Below are positions 17,316 to 25,013 of a DNA stretch of 46,386 bases, piece after piece; the stretch's first letter is position 1; each line of letters begins with the position of its first letter. The notes below the pieces were generated by a model that worked only from the letters and a program-made list of their open reading frames with translations, did no database searches and had not been told where the DNA came from. Location: assembly GCA_003166855.1 (NCBI GenBank), contig PMUM01000145.1, forward strand, positions 1-46,386. Reading direction: 5' to 3'. The translations under genes and the position numbers were made by a program. Source of the stretch: Acidobacteriaceae bacterium (lineage in GTDB: Bacteria; Acidobacteriota; Terriglobia; Terriglobales; Acidobacteriaceae).

Positions 17316-17852
17316 ATGAGTGGTACGGACTTGAACTTCCACATCGGCGATAAGGTCGTCTATCCCAATCATGGGGTTGGGGTTATTGAACAGATCAGCA
17401 GCCGCTCGATCGGTACGACGGTCGAGAGGTTCTACCTGCTCAACATCAAAGCCAGCAGCCTCAAAGTGATGGTCCCTTGCCAGAACGCCGGCAGCGTCGG
17501 ACTGCGCCGCGTGGTTCGCAACGGCGAAATCCAGAAAGTCCTCGACGCCCTCTCGGTCGGCGAGAACGGCAGCAACGGCGACTGGAAAGACCGCTTCAAG
17601 GAAAACTCCGAGCGCATGCGCACCGGATCGCTCCTCGAAGTCGCCAGCGTCCTCAAGAGCCTGATCGCCCTGCATCAGGCCAAACCGCTCTCCTTCCGCG
17701 AGAAGAAAATGCTCGAGCGTGCCCGCTACCTCTTAGTCAGCGAGCTGGCGATGGCCCGCAACTGCGAAGAATCCAAAGTCGAGGAAATCCTGACCACCGC
17801 CTTGGCCAAGTGTAAGCTCCGCTTCCCCGAAGCCTCGGAATTCCAGGCCTAA
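17316..17852 (+). CDS. CarD family transcriptional regulator
   Basis: This 178-residue protein belongs to the CarD/CdnL group, which binds the RNA polymerase beta subunit and stabilises the open promoter complex. The RNAP-interaction Tudor-like domain (about 8-65) begins FHIGDKVVYPNHGVGVIEQI. The helical DNA-binding part (about 95-165) contains GSLLEVASVLKSL and REKKMLERARYLLVSELA. Length is typical. It is divergent from ruvX. It is probably a general regulator of rRNA-type promoters; the specific targets cannot be inferred. Confidence 0.92.
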   Translation: MSGTDLNFHIGDKVVYPNHGVGVIEQISSRSIGTTVERFYLLNIKASSLKVMVPCQNAGSVGLRRVVRNGEIQKVLDALSVGENGSNGDWKDRFKENSERMRTGSLLEVASVLKSLIALHQAKPLSFREKKMLERARYLLVSELAMARNCEESKVEEILTTALAKCKLRFPEASEFQA

Positions 17853-17897
17853 GAATTCCAAACCTAGTCCGCCTATCTGGAACCGTCTTCCTTTCCA

Positions 17898-17960
17898 TTG
17901 TCATGCTGAGCGGAGAACGAGCGGCGCGAAGCGACGGTCGTTCGTAGTCGAAGCATCCCT
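17898..17960. repeat. GTCATGCTGAG interspersed repeat
   Basis: TGTCATGCTGAGCGGAG at the left and GTAGTCGAAGCATCCCT at the right match the dispersed family, with an internal palindromic CGACGGTCG. It lies in the CarD-greA spacer. Confidence 0.7.
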
Positions 17961-18029
17961 ACCCAAACCCGATTTTGTCGGACTCACATGCACCGCGGCC
18001 CTCGTATAATCTCGCCGATGAGCGACGCC

Positions 18030-18160
18030 CCCTACCCTTCGGGATGGACCGCCTCCTCCTGCGCCTCGACCGCCAGGAACCCTACATCTCTCTGCACTTC
18101 ATCATGATTTTCGTCCGCGTTCAGGAACGCAGCCTGCGTTTCTACCTTGACCATCCAGTA
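18030..18160 (+). pseudogene. Relic of a VOC/glyoxalase-family gene
   Basis: An open stretch encodes SLHFIMIFVRVQERSLRFYL, which resembles the opening of VOC proteins (pattern FVRDQERSLRFYvdqLGF). The match breaks off after about 25 residues and no VOC core follows. The remains point at a decayed gene. There is no usable downstream frame, so no function is proposed. Confidence 0.4.
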
Positions 18161-18243
18161 CCAAATTCCTCTCCCGCACATTCCGCGTGATCGCCGCCGC
18201 TCGCTCGAACTCCGCGCGAGCTTCCTCCATCCGAGCGCACATC
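18155..18243 (-). pseudogene. Relic of an ECF42-type sigma factor C-terminus
   Basis: On the minus strand the frame encodes RMEEARAEFERAAAITRNVR, which looks like the C-terminal TPR-like end of ECF42/SigI-type sigma factors (EARAEFERAAALTRN pattern). No sigma-2 or sigma-4 domain lies upstream, so only a fragment remains. It abuts the VOC relic. An intact ECF42-YCII-VOC group exists at 41.4-43.6 kb. Confidence 0.4.
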
Positions 18244-18415
18244 CTAATCCCGCCTCTATAGATACGTCGAACGGGAAACCGCCAAATCGACACGCCCCAA
18301 ACTTCTATGGTTGCTGAGGCCCCGCCCAGCGCAGCGGATCCAACAGGACCGGTCGACTCCGGAAGCCCAAAGCCGGAAGCCCAGCGTATAATGTCCGGAG
18401 CCCGGCCGTAATCTC

Positions 18416-18913
18416 ATGACAGACGCCATCAAACGAAAACTGCAGGAAGAAATCAACGCGCTCGAACACGAGCTGATTCACGAGCTTCCTAAAGAGATTA
18501 AGAAGGCCGCCGCGCTCGGCGACCTCAGCGAGAACGCCGAGTACCACATGGCCAAGCAGCGCCAGGAGTTCGTTAAGGCGCGCGTCCGCCAGCTCGGCAA
18601 GCGCCTCGCCGATCTGTCCATGGTCAACATGAACAACATCCCCCACGACAAAGTGGGATTGGGTTCGACCGTCAAAGTTTTCGACAGCACGAAGAACGAA
18701 GAAATGCAGTACAAGCTGGTGACCAGCGAAGAATCCGATGTAGCGACCGGAAAAATTTCCACCACCTCGCCCATCGGCCGCTGCCTGCTCAACAAGAAAG
18801 TCGGCGACACCGTGATCGTCGTTAGCCCCAACGGCAAGCGCGAACTGGAGATCCTGACCCTGAGCACCATCCACGACGAAATCGCCGACGAACCGAAAGA
18901 GGCGGGCGCGTAA
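18416..18913 (+). CDS. greA: Transcription elongation factor GreA
   Basis: This 165-residue protein stimulates RNA polymerase to cleave backtracked transcripts. The N-terminal antiparallel coiled coil (about 1-75) carries the acidic-tip motif LGDLSENAEYH with the key Asp and Glu. The C-terminal FKBP-like domain (about 80-160) includes GLGSTVKVFD and SPIGRCLLNKKVGDTVIV. Length fits the family (about 158). The ATG lacks a strong ribosome site. It lies about 560 bases after the CarD gene, with repeats and relics between. Confidence 0.95.
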   Translation: MTDAIKRKLQEEINALEHELIHELPKEIKKAAALGDLSENAEYHMAKQRQEFVKARVRQLGKRLADLSMVNMNNIPHDKVGLGSTVKVFDSTKNEEMQYKLVTSEESDVATGKISTTSPIGRCLLNKKVGDTVIVVSPNGKRELEILTLSTIHDEIADEPKEAGA

Positions 18914-18925
18914 TGCTTAACCGAG

Positions 18926-19013
18926 GGCGTCATCCTGAGCGGAGCCGCCTTGGTAGACCCCCGGCTTTCAGCCGGGGGCGTGCGAAGCGCGGCGGAGCGA
19001 AGGATCTCGGGCG
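18926..19013. repeat. Nested interspersed repeat between greA and the phosphatidyltransferase gene
   Basis: The outer unit GTCATCCTGAGCGGAGCCGC ... GGCGGAGCGAAGGATCT belongs to the dispersed family. It is interrupted by a second palindrome, CCCCCGGC-TTTCA-GCCGGGGG, at about 18958-18978. This suggests one repeat inserted into another. Confidence 0.75.
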
Positions 19014-19049
19014 GATCATAGAAGAATTGTCCATCCAGGAGCCGCGACC

Positions 19050-19691
19050 GTGAGCGCCTCCTGGACTAGCGCTTTCGGCCGCGCCTGCGGAGTCCTGCTC
19101 GACACCATCGTCCGCTGGTTGGCGCTCTCCCGCATCAATCCCAACGTCCTCACCTTCATGGGACTGGTGGTCAATACTTGGGCCGCCATCCTTTTCGGCT
19201 CCTCCAACGCCAGCAACCAGCAACGCATGTTCTTCTACGCCGGACTGGTCATCATCTTCTCCGGCTTCTTCGATCTGGTCGACGGACAGGTCGCCCGCGC
19301 CACCAACCGCGTCACCCGCTTCGGAGCCTTCTTCGACTCCGTCGTCGACCGCTACTCCGACGCCTCCCAATTCCTCGGCCTGCTAGTCTTCTACGCCCGC
19401 GGAGGACGCTTCTTCTACGTCGTCCTCACCGCCTTCGTCATGATCAGCGCCATCATGGTCAGTTACACCCGAGCCCGCGCCGAAAGCCTCATCGGGTCCT
19501 GCCGCGTCGGATTCATGGAACGCCCCGAACGCCTGGTCCTCGTGATCCTCGGAGCTCTCTTTAACCGCATGGCCCCAGTCCTCTGGGTGATCGCAGTCCT
19601 AAGCACCATCACCGTAATCCACCGCATGCGCTACACCTGGACGAGAACTCAAGACTCCCCGACAACCATAAAAGCCGGCCAAGCTGCCTAG
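19050..19691 (+). CDS. CDP-alcohol phosphatidyltransferase family protein
   Basis: This 213-residue integral membrane enzyme transfers a phosphatidyl group from CDP-diacylglycerol to an alcohol. The hallmark DG-x2-AR-x8-G-x3-D-x3-D is complete in DLVDGQVARAT through FGAFFDSVVDRYSD (about residues 71-100), and six hydrophobic segments are visible. The acceptor alcohol (glycerol phosphate, inositol phosphate or other) is not determinable. The GTG start has AGGAG about nine bases upstream. The last 146 bases of the coding region recur at 22318-22463 beyond the inserted 821-residue gene, so this gene's 3' end is an integration point. Confidence 0.9.
   Translation: MSASWTSAFGRACGVLLDTIVRWLALSRINPNVLTFMGLVVNTWAAILFGSSNASNQQRMFFYAGLVIIFSGFFDLVDGQVARATNRVTRFGAFFDSVVDRYSDASQFLGLLVFYARGGRFFYVVLTAFVMISAIMVSYTRARAESLIGSCRVGFMERPERLVLVILGALFNRMAPVLWVIAVLSTITVIHRMRYTWTRTQDSPTTIKAGQAA
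19545..19690 (+). repeat. Direct repeat A: intact 3' end of the phosphatidyltransferase gene (attL-like)
   Basis: These 146 bases match 22318-22463 at 139 positions. All seven differences fall in the first half (19545-19616); the final 74 bases (19617-19690) are identical. Six of the seven differences are synonymous in the coding frame, and the exception is Leu to Phe. Confidence 0.93.
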
Positions 19692-19744
19692 GTCTTGATG
19701 TACGTGGCGCCTCCGCCTGCAAACGCTGCCCGGAAGTTGAGTTG

Positions 19745-22210
19745 CTATTGTGGTGACCCCGCTCTGGGGCGAACCGCTGCCTCCCGGCCGCGCTGCCGGA
19801 TCTTTCGAATTGCGCTGATGTTGCTCCGTAAAGATTTGCTGACGCCAGCCCAGTCCCACATGACATCCTTGTTTCCAATGGCCTGCCATTGCGAATCAAG
19901 GTAGTCGGCAAAAACCGTCGCACGGTCAAGCCGATTGTCAATGTCATCGCTGTCTCCGATTTGGACACGCACCCTGTCGTCCACTATCGGCGTATCTACG
20001 ATCATTGCGTCGACGTACGCGAAATACCTGCATAGTTGCTTGATAGTGTACGCACCGATAGTCGTTATTCGATACGCGACGGCTTCAGCTTTCTCAAGGA
20101 AAGCGGGGCTCGGCTCGATGAGCTTCTTATCCATTGCGCGCTGAATCGCAAAGTTAACCTGCGCGGGGCTAAAGCCCAATCCCTGGGCGAAATCATATAT
20201 CGGTCCAGCGTCGACATAGCCCTGTCCGGCTGTGCCTGCATTCCTCTCGATGAATGCGACGATATTCCCCGTCAGGAAGTGCTCCTTTCCATCGGGCGTT
20301 GTGATATCGAACAGATTCGCTACAGGTGTCGACGACGGGTCAAAATGCTCGAAGTCACCGAAGATGACTGCCCGCATGAACTCATGAACTGAGATTGTGT
20401 AGTGCCCTTGCTCTTCATACTTGGAAAGGATCTTCGCAGCATTCACGTGGCCACTACCGATGAACGCGTTCAAGAAATCCAACGCCCTTCGCACATTACC
20501 GCCGCTCAGATTGTCGACAAAAGAGTTAAGTTCCTCGTTCGTCTCGAAGGTGTGCAGTAGAGCGCTCATGTAGCGCGACAAGGTCTGTGAATTAACCGTG
20601 ATGTTGGTCGGAAACGCCGCTAGCTTTCCAGTTCGCTGTAGTTGATCGAGAGCGAACCGTATCCGCTTCTTAATCACAACGTCAATACGGGGAGGAGAAA
20701 TCGTGAAAACCCGTGGCTGGTACGCCGTCAGCGATCCCTTCGTTCGCGAGTGATAGAAAGTATCTGGTCGGAGTGCTATGAACACAGTCGCAGGCCAGGT
20801 CTCTGCAAGGCTCTGCCCAATCAGGAAAGCGCGCTCCTGGAACTCGAAAGGTCTCTGATCGACATTGTCCAGAAAGATCACCACCTGGCGCTTGTGGGCT
20901 TTCGAAATGTGCTCGAGCGATGCGCGAAGGTGTGCAGCCCGGTCCTCGAGTTTCGAGGCCAGAAACTCAATTTCCTTCACCAGGAAGGCATTCTCATCGA
21001 TTTTCTTCAGGTCGGCATAAATTCCCTTAGAAAAACGGACCAGATCGCCATGATAGACGCCGCGAATGAAGCCTCGGTCGCGAATGTCGACGCCGTATTC
21101 CCGAAGTTGAGCTTCGCACCTAGCTATCACGAAACGTTCCAGATCGTCCGCCAAAGCCGGCTCCTTGCCGAAGTCAACATAAAGGCTGATCGCTTTCTCA
21201 AAAATGGAACGCCCCTCCACCCTCATCAGATGACGTATGAACATTGACTTTCCTACGCCAACATCTCCAAGTAGTATGATCACGCGGCGCTTTAGCCCCG
21301 CAGACACCACGTCGGCAGTGATCTCCGACGTTAGATCAGGAGCAACCCCGTCCTTCACTCGCGCTGGTTGCATGGTGGGGACCTGAAGCTCCTTTTGCAT
21401 AATTAAGGAATATCTCGTTTCGAGGACTTGGCGGCTAATCAGGGCGTACTGCGACAGTGCGCCGCTGGAGGAGTAGCAGTCTTTCAGGAAATCGTCCTCC
21501 AATTGCGGCACTCGGCCAATATCTTCAATGAACAGCTCCCCTAGGGTCTTCAGCTCCGTTTGGAACGGGTTGCGATTCTTGAAGCCCGGGTAGTTTGCGA
21601 GCCGACGCGACAGGCGCTCGGGCGGGGGCTTGACGGCATCGGCCAGCAGTGTTGTGTGGATGTTGCGGGCAGAGATTCCGGGTTTAGACAGATCAAACCA
21701 GAGCTCCCTGAAGTGTTCACGCATCTTCCGGAGGGACGGGAACGCCAAAGCGCGTCCGTCGAGGGGAGCAATTCCATCTTGTCTACTTCCTATGAACGCT
21801 ATCAGCTGGTGTCCGTTGCACACGGCTCCAATGGGTATACCCCGACGTTGGCAATATTCGACGGCCTGCTTAATAGCGTCTCCGATTTCCTTGTCGAGAT
21901 CGAGCAGGGTCTCCAGCTTGTAGCTAATTCTGTCGAATCCAGCGGGCACTTCGAAGTAAATGCCTTCTCGCTTGGCTTCCACCAGAAACCTACGAGATGG
22001 GACACCAAATGAATAGTCGGTATATTGTCCTTCGTGGTGCTCTTCCGCAACGCAGTCTTCGCGGTCCCATCCCAGGCATTCGAAGAGGAGGCGATCGATC
22101 AAATGCAGACGGGTCGTAGCTTCGTTCCGGAGGATCTCGTCTTCGCGTGCGGCGGCCCAGACCAGAAGCTCGTCAAGCTTCTCGCGAGCCGACTCGTAGT
22201 CTAATCCCAT
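19745..22210 (-). CDS. HsdR-N-like PD-(D/E)XK nuclease fused to AAA+/STAND-like ATPase, putative defence protein
   Basis: This 821-residue protein has no signal peptide and no clear membrane helix. Residues about 20-150 resemble the HSDR_N nuclease fold: E30 in NEATTRLHLIDRLL, LGWDRED at 46-52, D65 in TDYSF and E78-A-K80 form a complete E...D...ExK set. A linker (about 160-300) is followed by a P-loop ATPase: Walker A GDVGVGKS at 315-322, Walker B VVIFLDNVD at 443-451, a sensor-like ALRPD at 479-483, and sensor-2 GGNVRRAL at 570-577, resembling the ORC/Cdc6 and STAND groups. A winged-helix-like region follows (about 650-740). This architecture suggests ATP-gated DNA cleavage triggered by an unknown signal, that is, phage or plasmid defence. 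That function is an inference. ATG is preceded by AGGCGG. Confidence 0.82.
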   Translation of the reverse strand: MGLDYESAREKLDELLVWAAAREDEILRNEATTRLHLIDRLLFECLGWDREDCVAEEHHEGQYTDYSFGVPSRRFLVEAKREGIYFEVPAGFDRISYKLETLLDLDKEIGDAIKQAVEYCQRRGIPIGAVCNGHQLIAFIGSRQDGIAPLDGRALAFPSLRKMREHFRELWFDLSKPGISARNIHTTLLADAVKPPPERLSRRLANYPGFKNRNPFQTELKTLGELFIEDIGRVPQLEDDFLKDCYSSSGALSQYALISRQVLETRYSLIMQKELQVPTMQPARVKDGVAPDLTSEITADVVSAGLKRRVIILLGDVGVGKSMFIRHLMRVEGRSIFEKAISLYVDFGKEPALADDLERFVIARCEAQLREYGVDIRDRGFIRGVYHGDLVRFSKGIYADLKKIDENAFLVKEIEFLASKLEDRAAHLRASLEHISKAHKRQVVIFLDNVDQRPFEFQERAFLIGQSLAETWPATVFIALRPDTFYHSRTKGSLTAYQPRVFTISPPRIDVVIKKRIRFALDQLQRTGKLAAFPTNITVNSQTLSRYMSALLHTFETNEELNSFVDNLSGGNVRRALDFLNAFIGSGHVNAAKILSKYEEQGHYTISVHEFMRAVIFGDFEHFDPSSTPVANLFDITTPDGKEHFLTGNIVAFIERNAGTAGQGYVDAGPIYDFAQGLGFSPAQVNFAIQRAMDKKLIEPSPAFLEKAEAVAYRITTIGAYTIKQLCRYFAYVDAMIVDTPIVDDRVRVQIGDSDDIDNRLDRATVFADYLDSQWQAIGNKDVMWDWAGVSKSLRSNISAIRKIRQRGREAAVRPRAGSPQ

Positions 22211-22317
22211 GCCACCGCCTGCTACCCGGGAGCTCGAAGTGTTGGCGTATCTTCTTTCGAGGTTCCGGAGAATCTACGCGCTTAGTGTAAACGAAATTAA
22301 GAGAGAGAGAGCTTGCA
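22211..22317 (-). promoter_or_regulatory. Upstream region of the nuclease-ATPase gene
   Basis: These 107 bases between the ATG and direct repeat B must hold the promoter if the cassette is autonomous. On the minus strand TTTCGTTTACACT and a (CT)n run (22301-22311) are present, but no clean -10/-35 pair. It is A+T-richer than the surroundings. Confidence 0.35.
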
Positions 22318-22463
22318 ATCCTCGGAGCTCTCTTCAACCGCATGGCCCCAGTTTTCTGGGTGATCGCAGTCCTCAGCACAATCACAGTCATCCACCGCAT
22401 GCGCTACACCTGGACGAGAACTCAAGACTCCCCGACAACCATAAAAGCCGGCCAAGCTGCCTA
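22318..22463 (+). pseudogene. Direct repeat B: displaced 3' end of a phosphatidyltransferase gene (attR-like)
   Basis: This is a start-less copy of the last 48 codons of the CDP-alcohol phosphatidyltransferase, ending in TAA where copy A has TAG. It keeps an open frame, and the mostly synonymous differences from copy A indicate it diverged while still part of a functional gene. It is therefore the end of an allele from another lineage rather than a decayed tandem duplicate. Confidence 0.9.
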
Positions 22464-22514
22464 ACGTTGGACTCGACATTACAAGACCCGCCGAATACCT
22501 TCTTCTTCCGAGCG

Positions 22515-22545
22515 CAAAAAAAAGGCCAGCCCCTGAGGGCCGGCC
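22515..22545 (-). terminator. Rho-independent terminator after the DUF5818-like gene
   Basis: On the minus strand GGCCGGCCC-TCA-GGGGCTGGCC is a strong stem with one mismatch, followed by TTTTTTTTTGCG. It lies 24 bases downstream of the stop codon at 22569. Confidence 0.9.
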
Positions 22546-22568
22546 CGTGAACGGTCTCACGAACATTA

Positions 22569-22976
22569 CTACTTCGTGCAAGTCTCGCTGACCATTTTTA
22601 CATCGGTAACACTCAAATTCCTGATCTGGTCTTTGCCGGACGCGTTCTGCATCTGGCCGTCCTTCTTGCCTTCGGCTTTCATTTCATGTGTGACTGTGCC
22701 GGTCACCGTTACTTGATGGCCAACGTGCTCATCAAATTTGACGGTATCGCTGCGCAGGTCATAGATCTTGCCGTCTGCTGCCGTGAGAGTTATTTCTCCC
22801 GGCTGGTCACCCTTTTGCAGACAGCCGCTTACCGTCTTTGGGGGTTTCGCCGCTTTCGTATCTGGGCTTGCTTGTGCCGAAGTTGTCGTGTTGGGTGGCG
22901 TGGCGGCGTCTTGCGCTAGCGAGACGGCGGACGCCAAAAGCGCGAAAGCAAACGTAACGAACATTAACTTCTTCAT
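22569..22976 (-). CDS. Small secreted protein, DUF5818-like
   Basis: This 135-residue protein has a clear Sec signal peptide (MKKLMFVTFAFALLASAVSLA), a Thr/Pro/Ala-rich linker (about 22-46), and a compact beta-rich domain with TVSGCLQKGDQPGEITLTA and VGHQVTVTGTV and two cysteines (about C52 and C133) that could form a disulfide. The pattern recalls DUF5818 proteins of acidobacteria; function unknown. The start was placed at 22976 because AAGGAG lies nine bases upstream and it begins a proper signal peptide. The longer frame to 23171 has neither. Confidence 0.75.
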   Translation of the reverse strand: MKKLMFVTFAFALLASAVSLAQDAATPPNTTTSAQASPDTKAAKPPKTVSGCLQKGDQPGEITLTAADGKIYDLRSDTVKFDEHVGHQVTVTGTVTHEMKAEGKKDGQMQNASGKDQIRNLSVTDVKMVSETCTK

Positions 22977-23400
22977 AATTTGGAACTCCTTCGGCCAGAA
23001 GCGAAAGATGAGTTGTCGGTCTGATGACCCCGAAACACGCTGCGACGCCAGCGTCTTCCGTTGGTCCTCCGTTACGAATATAGAGAGGGGTTTTAGCCTG
23101 AGCCAGTTCAAAGTCCCTGAGTGCTCGGCCCCGGGCATCCACAGACTCGCCCGAAGAGAAGCACGCAGCATGCGGAGCAGGCGCGTTGGGACAACCTGTC
23201 AACCAGCGCGCCACCCGCTCCGCTACAACTAACCCAGCTGACGTCAACCAGCCTAAGCTGTCGAAATCCGTGCGTCTGAGCACAATTGCACATTTCTGAG
23301 AAATGTACGGGATGCCGGACAGCAGAACCGAGTCGTCATTCCGTCCCTAACCATCGAAGGGAATGTGGCGGAATCTGCCGTCCGCCCAATCTCCGCAAGA
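22977..23400. other. Non-coding region upstream of the DUF5818-like gene
   Basis: No credible gene was found on either strand; the available frames are short and shadow-like. The promoter of the 22569-22976 gene should lie at its lower end. Confidence 0.45.
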
Positions 23401-23401
23401 G

Positions 23402-23495
23402 TCTGTCATCCTGAGCGAAGTGAGTGCTCCGCGAAGCGAAGCACCCACGCAGTCGAAGAGCCTGCCCTGAGCGCAGCCGAAGGGATCCCTACTCC
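23402..23495. repeat. TCATCCTGAGCGAAG interspersed repeat
   Basis: TGTCATCCTGAGCGAAGTGA, CAGTCGAAGAGC, GCCCTGAGCGCAGCCGAAG and GGGATCCCT mark a composite member of the dispersed family, longer than the other copies. Confidence 0.75.
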
Positions 23496-23669
23496 CACTG
23501 TCGGCCCAGCCATGCGGAGGTATCGCCCCGTGCGACACAACTTGCCGCGCGCAGATATCCACAGCAGCGCGCCTATGATGTGACATCTGACCTTGCGTTC
23601 CACAGCCCAATTGTCCGATCCTGCTCCCAGCCGAAAGGCGAGGCCGGGATTTCCGGCAGGATTGCAAGT

Positions 23670-23880
23670 CGTTATTTGACAATATTTTACGCGCAAGTCC
23701 AAGCAGCTCAAGATTTTGCGAGGGGTCAGACATATCGTCAACTCGCAACCATTTTAAAAACAATATTTTAGGGAAATAGCCAAAAAAAATCGTGGGACGC
23801 ATGTCGATATAACTCCCGTGTTCTCAATATTTTGCCCGCAAAATATTGAGCCCCATAGACTTTTTCGCGATTTCCCGCTA
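23670..23880. promoter_or_regulatory. AT-rich region with repeated CAATATTTT and a 28-base palindrome
   Basis: CAATATTTT occurs in direct orientation at 23680, 23761 and 23825 and in inverted orientation at 23842-23849. The last pair forms a palindrome of two 13-base arms (CTCAATATTTTGC) around CC at 23823-23850. The stretch is strikingly A+T-rich for this genome and has no coding frame. It may be an operator or replication/recombination-type site. It lies about 200 bases before the isoaspartyl peptidase gene. Confidence 0.55.
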
Positions 23881-23982
23881 ACTCCATGATTCCAGTAGAC
23901 CGGAGGGGGAGGGGTACCCCATGGCCGAGATCTGAAACCCCTCCACCACCGCTATCGCGGAGGAAGAAGCTGAGAAAGAACG

Positions 23983-24014
23983 ACTGAGTACCGAGTACTG
24001 AGTACCGAGTACTC
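23983..24014. repeat. GAGTACY heptad array before the isoaspartyl peptidase gene
   Basis: Four perfect seven-base units GAGTACC, GAGTACT, GAGTACC, GAGTACT are present. This is the most regular copy of the family found also around the ribosomal genes. Because GAGTACY is nearly self-complementary, it can fold back. Confidence 0.9.
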
Positions 24015-24059
24015 TTCCTGCTATCCTATCGAGTCGCATCGCTGATTCTGGGGAAACTC

Positions 24060-24995
24060 TTGCCGACAGATCCGGTTCTAGTCGTTCATGGTGGCGCGTG
24101 GGCCATGCCCGATGACATGGTCGACGCCCACATCCACGGCGTGACCAACGCGCTGACTGCGGGATGGCGCGTGCTCGAGCGCGGCGGCACAGCCCTCGAC
24201 GCCGTCGAAGAAGCCGTCGTCATCATGGAAGACGACGAGACCTTCGACGCCGGACGCGGCAGCTTCCTCAACCGCGACGGCAAAGTCCAACTCGACGCCC
24301 TCATCATGGACGGCGCCACGCTTCGCGCCGGCGGCGTCGGATGCGTCGAGCGTCTGCGCAATCCCGTGCGCGCCGCCCGCAAGATTCTCAGCGAGAGTCC
24401 GCACGTCTATTTCGTCGCGGAAGGCGCGGAACGTTTCGCCGCTGAACATGGCATCGCGCTCTGCAAGAACGAAGACCTCGTCATACCGCGCGAAGTCGAA
24501 CGCCTGCGCGAGTACCAGGCCGACGCCGCGCAACACGGCAACGATCTGTTCGCGCCCAGTTCTGACGATGTGACCATCTCGCACGACACAGTCGGAGCAG
24601 TCGCGCTCGACCGCGCCGGCAACATCGCCGCCGCCACTTCGACCGGAGGCACGCTGAACAAGGCTCCCGGACGCCTCGGCGATTCCTCTCTGATCGGCTG
24701 CGGCTGCTACGCGAACAATGAGAGCGCCGCCGTCTCCACCACCGGATGGGGCGAGCCGATCATGAAGTTAGTGCTGGCCAAGTGGACCGCCGACCGCATT
24801 CAGGCTGGCAATCTGCCCGAATGGTCCGCGCAGGAAGCAATGAACTACCTGAAGCAGCGCCTCAACGGCCACGGAGGCATCATCGTCCTGAACCCCGAAG
24901 GCCACATCGGCATCGCCCACAACACCCCGCGCATGGCCTGGGCGTACAAGACCGTAAAGAAGCAGGAAGCGGGCATCGAACGGAACGCGCCTTAG
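24060..24995 (+). CDS. Isoaspartyl peptidase/L-asparaginase (Ntn hydrolase)
   Basis: This 311-residue protein belongs to the type-2 asparaginase family, which hydrolyses isoaspartyl dipeptides and asparagine after autocleavage. The N-terminal VVHGGAW (about 8-14) and the cleavage motif HDTVGAVALD place the catalytic nucleophile at T177, giving a large (1-176) and a small (177-311) subunit. TSTGGTLNKAPGRLGDSSL-type and GWGEPIMK motifs follow. The TTG start has GGGGAAA seven bases upstream. No signal peptide is seen, so it is probably cytoplasmic. It converges on the response-regulator gene with an 18-base gap. Confidence 0.93.
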   Translation: MPTDPVLVVHGGAWAMPDDMVDAHIHGVTNALTAGWRVLERGGTALDAVEEAVVIMEDDETFDAGRGSFLNRDGKVQLDALIMDGATLRAGGVGCVERLRNPVRAARKILSESPHVYFVAEGAERFAAEHGIALCKNEDLVIPREVERLREYQADAAQHGNDLFAPSSDDVTISHDTVGAVALDRAGNIAAATSTGGTLNKAPGRLGDSSLIGCGCYANNESAAVSTTGWGEPIMKLVLAKWTADRIQAGNLPEWSAQEAMNYLKQRLNGHGGIIVLNPEGHIGIAHNTPRMAWAYKTVKKQEAGIERNAP

Positions 24996-25013
24996 CCGGC
25001 GAAACAATGACCT

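Larger units (their letters stand above)
19691..22463. mobile_element. Integrated cassette carrying one nuclease-ATPase gene
   Basis: This 2.77-kb segment lies between the end of direct repeat A and the end of direct repeat B and contains a single large gene in the opposite orientation. Its base composition is visibly less G+C-rich than the neighbours. No integrase, transposase, resolvase or terminal inverted repeat is seen, so it must have been moved in trans or by recombination in the repeated gene end. The boundaries come only from repeat comparison. An alternative is an ancient larger island reduced to this gene. Confidence 0.75.

Noticed and set aside
19691-22463. Insertion sequence or transposon
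   Set aside because: No transposase, no terminal inverted repeats and no short target duplication; the flanking repeat is a 146-base gene end.
22977-23171. Longer N-terminus of the DUF5818-like gene (start at 23171)
   Set aside because: The signal peptide begins at 22976 with a good AAGGAG site; the extension has no support.
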